From contig NC_135555.1 of the NCBI RefSeq assembly GCF_964340395.1, positions 567,501-631,500 on the forward strand: a stretch of 64,000 nucleotides of DNA, given 5' to 3'. The DNA comes from Glandiceps talaboti. Lineage: Eukaryota > Hemichordata > Enteropneusta > Spengelidae. Below are positions 57,604 to 64,000 of this stretch, one piece after another. Numbering within the stretch: the first letter of the stretch is position 1; every line of letters starts with the position of its first letter. The translations under genes were made by a program, and so were the position numbers. Under the pieces are notes generated by a model. That model saw nothing but the letters and a program-made list of their open reading frames with translations, ran no database searches and was not told the origin of the DNA.

Positions 57604-59410
57604 GCACGCACGCACGCACGCACGCACGCACACACACATACATACACACACACACACATCATACATACATACATACATACATACATACATACATACATAC
57701 ATACATACATACATACATACATACATACATACATACATACATACATACATACATACATACATACATACATACATACATACATACATACATACATACATAC
57801 ATACATACATACATACATACATACATACATACATACATACATACATACATACAGACAGACGTGTTTAATAAATCCTTCAAATGACATGTGATAGTAACAC
57901 CGGAGTCGAGACCTAAGAATTATGTCACAGAATATCATGTGTACTAAACTTTGTGTAATTGGAGTAGTCATTCAAGATAGTAACCTAAATTGAGAGGAAA
58001 TTTACGTAATTCGATAAATGGCGTGTTGTTTATTTACAATCCGTCCTTTGCTTTTTCACCTTCTTTGCTTAGCTGTTCTTCTATCTCATCAAAAATGCGA
58101 TCAAAGTTTTGTAGATGTATTTCCACAGTCGTTCGATCGGCAAAAGCTCTACCCCGTTCTATTATGTACTGTTTCTTTCTTTGACAGACTTCATGTAGAT
58201 CTGGACAGCTGTGATAGACTTGTTCCACTGCTTCTAAATCTCCCTTTGTCCTACCTTTTAAACAGAACAGACCTTGTATCATTTTATGTATGTATGTATG
58301 TATGTATGTATGTATGTATGTATGTATGTATGTATGTATGTATGTATGTATGTATGTATGTATGTATGTATGTATGTATGTATGTATGTGTGTGTGTGTG
58401 TCTGTCTGTCTGTATGTCTGTATGTATGTATGTATGTATGTATGTATGTATGTATGTATTTATGTATGTATGTATGTATGTATGTATGTATGTATGTATG
58501 TATGTATGTATGTATGTATGTATGTATGTATGTGTGCGTGTGCGTGCGCGCAAGTGTATGTGTGTGTGCGCGCTCGCACTGTTGAGTGTGTACAGCTAGC
58601 TGAGCTATCTATATGGTGACGTCACCACAGGTCATTTTAGTTTGAATAGCCACACTGGACATTAAAATATAGATTTAATAATTCATTGATATGAGTGTCG
58701 TATGAAATATTTGTGCGCGATTGCTCGTCAATTTGGGCAAGTCAGGATACATGGTATGGTGCTATGCGTAGGTATATTCTTGTAGAGAGATGGGATTGTG
58801 ATTTCATATATATATGTAATATAAATTTGTAGTCAGTCATGGTACCTTTCCCATTCTTTGCAAGTAGATCCATATCAAATATGGCGTCCTTTGTCAAATC
58901 TGGGAAAAGTGCCGCCCCGAAAGTTACAATACCCAAATGGTCTCGGTCCAATAGGTTTTTCCAATATTGCATCCTTTCCCAGCTTGGTGTGTCTTGTAAG
59001 GGTTGGAGTCTTGTTTCTATCAAATGTACAATAACTTCATTACTTCGTTCACATCACTCACAGAGATATAAATGTGCATTTTCAAACCATCACCACCACC
59101 ACAACCGTGATAGCCACCAAATACCACCATCAAGTACCACAACCACCAACACTAACAACAATAACAACAACCGTCATATCATGGCCACCAACCATAACAC
59201 TTACTAACAGTCATGGCTACCCATGACCATCACCGATAACACAATCACCATGATAGCTGAATTGCAAAAGAATTATAAATCGATGATGTTATTTATATTT
59301 TTGTCTATTGTGAATCCAAACTAAGCAATAACGAACATTGAAATGCTAGCTTATCATGGTATACAAATTATGTGACCACATGAGAAATATTCCTACTTAC
59401 AAACTTACTG

Positions 59411-59450
<40 letters not shown>

Positions 59451-59458
59451 GAGTAGGT

Positions 59459-59542
<84 letters not shown>

Positions 59543-60290
59543 GTGGATCCGGATCCGATATGCATAGACATACGGAATGGAGGATGGATAGAAAGATGTT
59601 CTTGTATTGGACCCCCGGGGGTACCAGTGGCCAGGTCTTGTAGGGGTGTGTGGCCAATGCTGTTAACCCCAGACCCCATTTTAGACCAATTTGACCCAAA
59701 ACCAATACCCCGTTTTAGACCGTTCAACTTTTTAGAAGACCCCCTTTCGGACCAATGTTGAACGTATGGTCGAACGATGCATGCAATGTTGCACATGCGC
59801 AGTTAATGTAACAATGCATTATGGGATGATAGCTAGGACAAGCGTTTCAGGGGGTGTGCATGCTATCTCAACCAGGGAATTAGCAGGGGAAAATCCTGAA
59901 CTCGTCGAGAATTTATTTCCAGCACCCCAGTTTAAATCAAACAAAATAAAAAATTGTGAAATGTGGACCCCCATTTTAGACTCATTAGCTCTCAAAAGAG
60001 CGAAACCCTACCCCAAAGGGCGGCACATATACGTATACCCAATAGGTGGGAGTACCCCCCCCCCGGGATTGGACCCCGGATCCGACAAAAATGGGTAATC
60101 GGAAAATTTACATGGTTAGACCAGTACAGACAATTTACACAGCACAGTGTATTTGTATACCCTATGAAGATTGACTACACTGTATATTATATTTCAATAC
60201 ACAACTTACCCTTTGAACATACGGCGAGTTCGGAGAAATGTAAAGCAGGATGTCGCTGACAGATTTGTGTTCATCACCGGCGTTCGACAT
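57020..60290 (-). CDS. GDAP1: GDAP1-like glutathione S-transferase; one N-domain exon not visible
   Basis: GST-fold protein related to ganglioside-induced differentiation-associated protein 1, whose vertebrate form is tail-anchored in the mitochondrial outer membrane and affects fission. The first exon gives [20 protein letters not shown] then NSPYVQR, the first strand of the thioredoxin fold. Three later exons give the GDAP1-type helical domain: [28 protein letters not shown], the long alpha-loop [20 protein letters not shown], and [14 protein letters not shown] then [12 protein letters not shown]. The stop follows [11 protein letters not shown], so the C-terminal hydrophobic anchor of GDAP1 is absent. 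The remainder of the thioredoxin domain (cis-Pro and Glu-Ser, about 55-60 residues) is not found, and exon phases do not fit without it. Either the exon is missing from this assembly or the gene is broken. GST identity is secure; GDAP1-like is likely. Confidence 0.8.
57500..57860. repeat. Long (CATA)n microsatellite with CA/CACG core
   Basis: About 360 bp: CATA repeats on both sides of a CA-CACG-CA block, ending CAGACAGACG. It gives repetitive open frames on both strands that are not genes. Confidence 0.98.
58060..58254 (-). CDS. GDAP1: GDAP1-like internal exon (alpha-loop helices)
   Basis: 195 bp, acceptor TTTAAAAG and donor GTGAAA. It codes [20 protein letters not shown] and on to [15 protein letters not shown] (CATA)n tract begins about 30 bp upstream of its acceptor and another lies about 200 bp downstream of its donor. 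Confidence 0.85.
58284..58560. repeat. Long (TGTA)n microsatellite with TG/TGTC core
   Basis: TATG repeats flanking a TG-TCTG block, ending in a TGCG-rich segment. Confidence 0.98.
58846..59016 (-). CDS. GDAP1: GDAP1-like internal exon (start of helical domain)
   Basis: 171 bp from a TTTGATAG acceptor, entering in phase 1, to donor GTACCA. It codes [20 protein letters not shown] through [11 protein letters not shown] to LLAKNGK. Confidence 0.8.
59410..59540. repeat. (GATA)n then (TA)n microsatellites
   Basis: About 40 bp of GATA, a short spacer, then about 76 bp of TA, in the first visible intron of the GST gene. Confidence 0.97.
59541..60095. mobile_element. Unclassified interspersed repeat-like insert
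   Basis: Compositionally unlike its surroundings: C- and CpG-rich. The motif CCCC(A/G)TTTTAGAC occurs near 59675, 59710 and 59970. Long C-runs end CCCGGGATTGGACCCCGGAT, and BamHI-like GGATCCGGATCC is at the left. There is no coding signature and no clear terminal repeats. Mobile-element status is inferred. Confidence 0.4.
60210..60290 (-). CDS. GDAP1: GDAP1-like exon 1
   Basis: 27 codons from ATGTCGAACGCC to CAAAGG, donor GTAAGT, phase 0. It codes the beta-1 strand [14 protein letters not shown]. Confidence 0.75.
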
Positions 60291-61749
<1,459 letters not shown>

Positions 61750-63094
61750 ATGGAACTCAAGTATATCGTGTCTGTTCTAACTCTCGTCATCTTTGCCATT
61801 TCGGCTGCTGCTGACGATCCCGTGTACGTATACCCCGGTATATTTGACGACCCGGAGAGAGATGCTTTCTTGTACGGTATTTTTCCACAAGATTTTATCT
61901 GGAGTACTGCCACTTCATCTTATCAAATCGAAGGTGGTTGGGACGCTGACGGAAAAGGAGTAAATATCTGGGATACTTTTTCTCACGAAGAGGGCAATGT
62001 CGACAACGGTGACACAGGAGACGTAGCATGTGACAGTTACAACAAATGGCAAGAAGACGTAAAGATAATGGAAGACTTAAAGCTGAAGTATTATAGATTC
62101 TCGATCAGTTGGGCTCGTATTTTACCAAACGGTACTACAGACTACATCAACGAGGCTGGTATACAATATTACAACGCCTTGATTGACGATTTACTCGCTG
62201 CTGGTATTACACCGTTCATAACACTATACCATTGGGATTTGCCACAGGCTCTGAATGATAGTTATGGTGGATGGTTAGGTGAGGAAATCGTAGATGACTT
62301 CGGTAACTATTCCAGGTTGTGTTATGAAAGGTTTGGTGACCGTGTAAAGTTTTGGATCACACTGAACGAACCGTGGGTTATTGCGATTAACGGTTATGAA
62401 GGAGGTGATATGGCACCTGGAATCCAGGGTGAGGGCCAGGCAGTTTACATCGTTGCCCATAATTTGATTAAGTCACATGCTAGAGCTTGGCATATATATG
62501 ATGACGAATTTCGTGATGAGCAAAATGGTGTTATCGGCATTAGTTTCAACAGCGACTTTTATGAACCGAATGATCGAGACGTCAACAGCGATCTAGAATC
62601 AGCCGAACGGATGCAACAGTTCTTTCTTGGTTGGTTTGCTCATCCAATTTACATCGGTGACTACCCGGACATCATGAAAACCAGAATCGAAGACTTAAGT
62701 GAGCAACAAGGGTTCAACGAATCGCGACTTCCAGAATTTACCTCGGAAGAGATCGACTATATCAAGGGAACCAGTGATTTTTTTGGACTCAATCATTACA
62801 CTTCACGTATGTGCGAAGACAATACAGACGACGACGTTCCTCTCCTACCACCAAGTTGGAATAAAGATCACGGAGTCCATACCTTCGCCGAAGATCATTG
62901 GCCACGTGCTGAGTCGTCATGGCTTTACGTCGTTCCCTGGGGACTTAGAAGATTATTGGCATGGATTAAAGAGGAATATGGTAATCCACCAATCTATATT
63001 ACAGAGAATGGGTTTTCAACGGCAGACATTCTTCAGTTGAACGACACAGAAAGAGTGGATTACTATAGAAGCTATATCAATGAGGTTTTGAAAG
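61750..63094 (+). CDS. GH1 enzyme exon 1
   Basis: 1345 bp coding residues 1-448, including both catalytic glutamates. It ends TTGAAAG before donor GTAGAT; without splicing the frame would run only nine more codons (GRYTKIS end) to a stop. Confidence 0.92.
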
Positions 63095-64000
63095 GTAGAT
63101 ACACTAAAATTTCTTAGTGTGTTTTTGTTTTGTTTTATACAATAAACAAACAAGCTAACAACAAAGAAAAAAATATCACCCTACACATACATAAATATGT
63201 GCAGATATACAGCATATGTTGAATGTATGTGTGCAGTTTTTATAGTTTTCGTTATTGCTGGACGGGTTGATTTTTATTTGTTTATTGTCAACAGAACAGA
63301 TTGAACCCGGGATCCATAGTGATATTACAACGATAACTTAGAGATATACTCAAACATATTGTATTTAAAACGATTGCAAATTATGTACGTCAGATTGAAA
63401 TAATAGCGACATGTCACAAGAGAACATACGAAGATAAATCAAAATTTATCTTATTTTTACAAAGTGGAAAAACAGGTTCGTGTTTTGGACCTCTTACTGG
63501 TTGCCTGGATTCTTAAAACACGTAACCATGGGGAAACAATTATATTATCATGATATATATCAAATGTGCTTTACAGTCAAGCATAACCACCTATAAGGAT
63601 AATTTAGCACGAACTTATCTTGATCGGGATTACTAATTATTTTTTAATGCCCTGGTACACGTAACTATGACAATGTTGCATATTGAAACGTGTATATTTT
63701 GAAATTTTAAAAAAACTTTATATTGGAATAACACTGACTACTACTACTATCGAAATTTCACGGTGTTCATTTCTTAGGCTGGCCTTCTGATGTAACACTA
63801 TATAATGTTTATGTTTCATCTCTTATCTCCTCCCCACTCTAGCTATTCAACTCGACGAGGTCGACGTGAAGGCATACACGGCATGGTCATTGATGGACAA
63901 CTTCGAGTGGGCCCGTGGTTATACGGAACGTTTTGGTATACATTACGTGGACTTCGATGATGACGAAAGACCTCGCACTCAAAAGGAGTCGGCCAAACTG
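61750..64000 (+). CDS. Secreted glycoside hydrolase family 1 beta-glucosidase, 3' end off-window
   Basis: Retaining beta-glycosidase of the lactase-phlorizin hydrolase/klotho type, likely hydrolysing beta-glucosides or beta-galactosides outside the cell. Residues 1-21 ([20 protein letters not shown]) are a signal peptide. The chain then follows GH1 order: [55 protein letters not shown] with acid/base Glu207, FGLNHYTS, and IYITENGFS with nucleophile Glu419. The second exon adds [20 protein letters not shown], including the substrate-contacting Trp, and FGIHYVDF. Five N-glycosylation sequons (NGT, NDS, NYS, NES, NDT) support secretion. It is a single GH1 domain so far; vertebrate lactase has four, and nothing here shows whether more follow. 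The start is the first ATG in frame with the signal peptide. Confidence 0.95.
63095..63842 (+). other. GH1 intron
   Basis: 748-bp phase-1 intron, GTAGAT to CCACTCTAG, AT-rich with no other structure seen. Confidence 0.88.
63843..64000 (+). CDS. GH1 enzyme exon 2 (truncated by window end)
   Basis: Completes the split Ala codon, then codes [20 protein letters not shown] through [10 protein letters not shown] to QKESAKL, still open at the right edge. The GH1 C-terminus is expected within about 10-30 more codons. Confidence 0.92.

Noticed and set aside
57390-58620. Several 60-190 codon frames reading MYVCMYVC or HTYIHTYI on both strands
   Set aside because: Direct translation of tetranucleotide microsatellites; no stops arise because the repeat lacks them in those frames.

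Overview
This is eukaryotic DNA from an animal nuclear genome. It is AT-rich, has spliced genes with GT/AG introns in three phases, and is crowded with micro- and minisatellites, SINE-like elements and retroelement debris. Gene content (G-alpha-o, an Ajuba-family LIM protein, a C-type lectin, a GDAP1-like GST, a secreted family-1 glycoside hydrolase) fits a bilaterian invertebrate, most likely marine. The mix of CpG-rich and CpG-poor blocks also fits an invertebrate with mosaic methylation. I cannot name the phylum from the sequence.

Layout. 1-13.5 kb: the 5' end of a minus-strand G-alpha-o gene. Exons 1-3 lie at 12.5-13.5 kb; the rest is presumably off the left edge, so about 12.5 kb of intron 3 fills the left end and carries several minisatellites. 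13.5-23 kb: its upstream region, with a 63-bp minisatellite, a 37/36-bp minisatellite, a tRNA-derived SINE and a long interspersed repeat ending in a CAGA tract and hairpin. 23-30.3 kb: no recognisable exon; the right part may be the LIM gene's 3' UTR. 30.3-50.0 kb: a complete 8-exon minus-strand Ajuba/LIMD1/WTIP-type gene (886 codons by my splicing). 50-52.6 kb: intergenic microsatellites. 52.6-55.7 kb: a minus-strand secreted C-type lectin with a Penelope-like retroelement remnant in its first intron. 57.0-60.3 kb: a minus-strand GDAP1-like GST gene in which one thioredoxin-fold exon is not visible. 61.75-64.0 kb: a plus-strand secreted GH1 beta-glucosidase, cut by the right edge and divergent from the GST gene.

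The genes are functionally unrelated neighbours, as expected in an animal genome; I see no operon or cluster logic. I found no convincing new multi-gene system. The points most worth a second look are: a minisatellite that repeats a perfect 5' splice-donor sequence; an inverted minisatellite unit beside its array; three PPxY motifs and a long C-terminal tail in the LIM protein; a CpG-depleted block that appears to outline the LIM transcription unit; a lectin with QPD but no WND; and the broken exon phase in the GST gene. Exon coordinates were worked out by hand from reading frame, splice consensus and family alignment from memory; no search was run.
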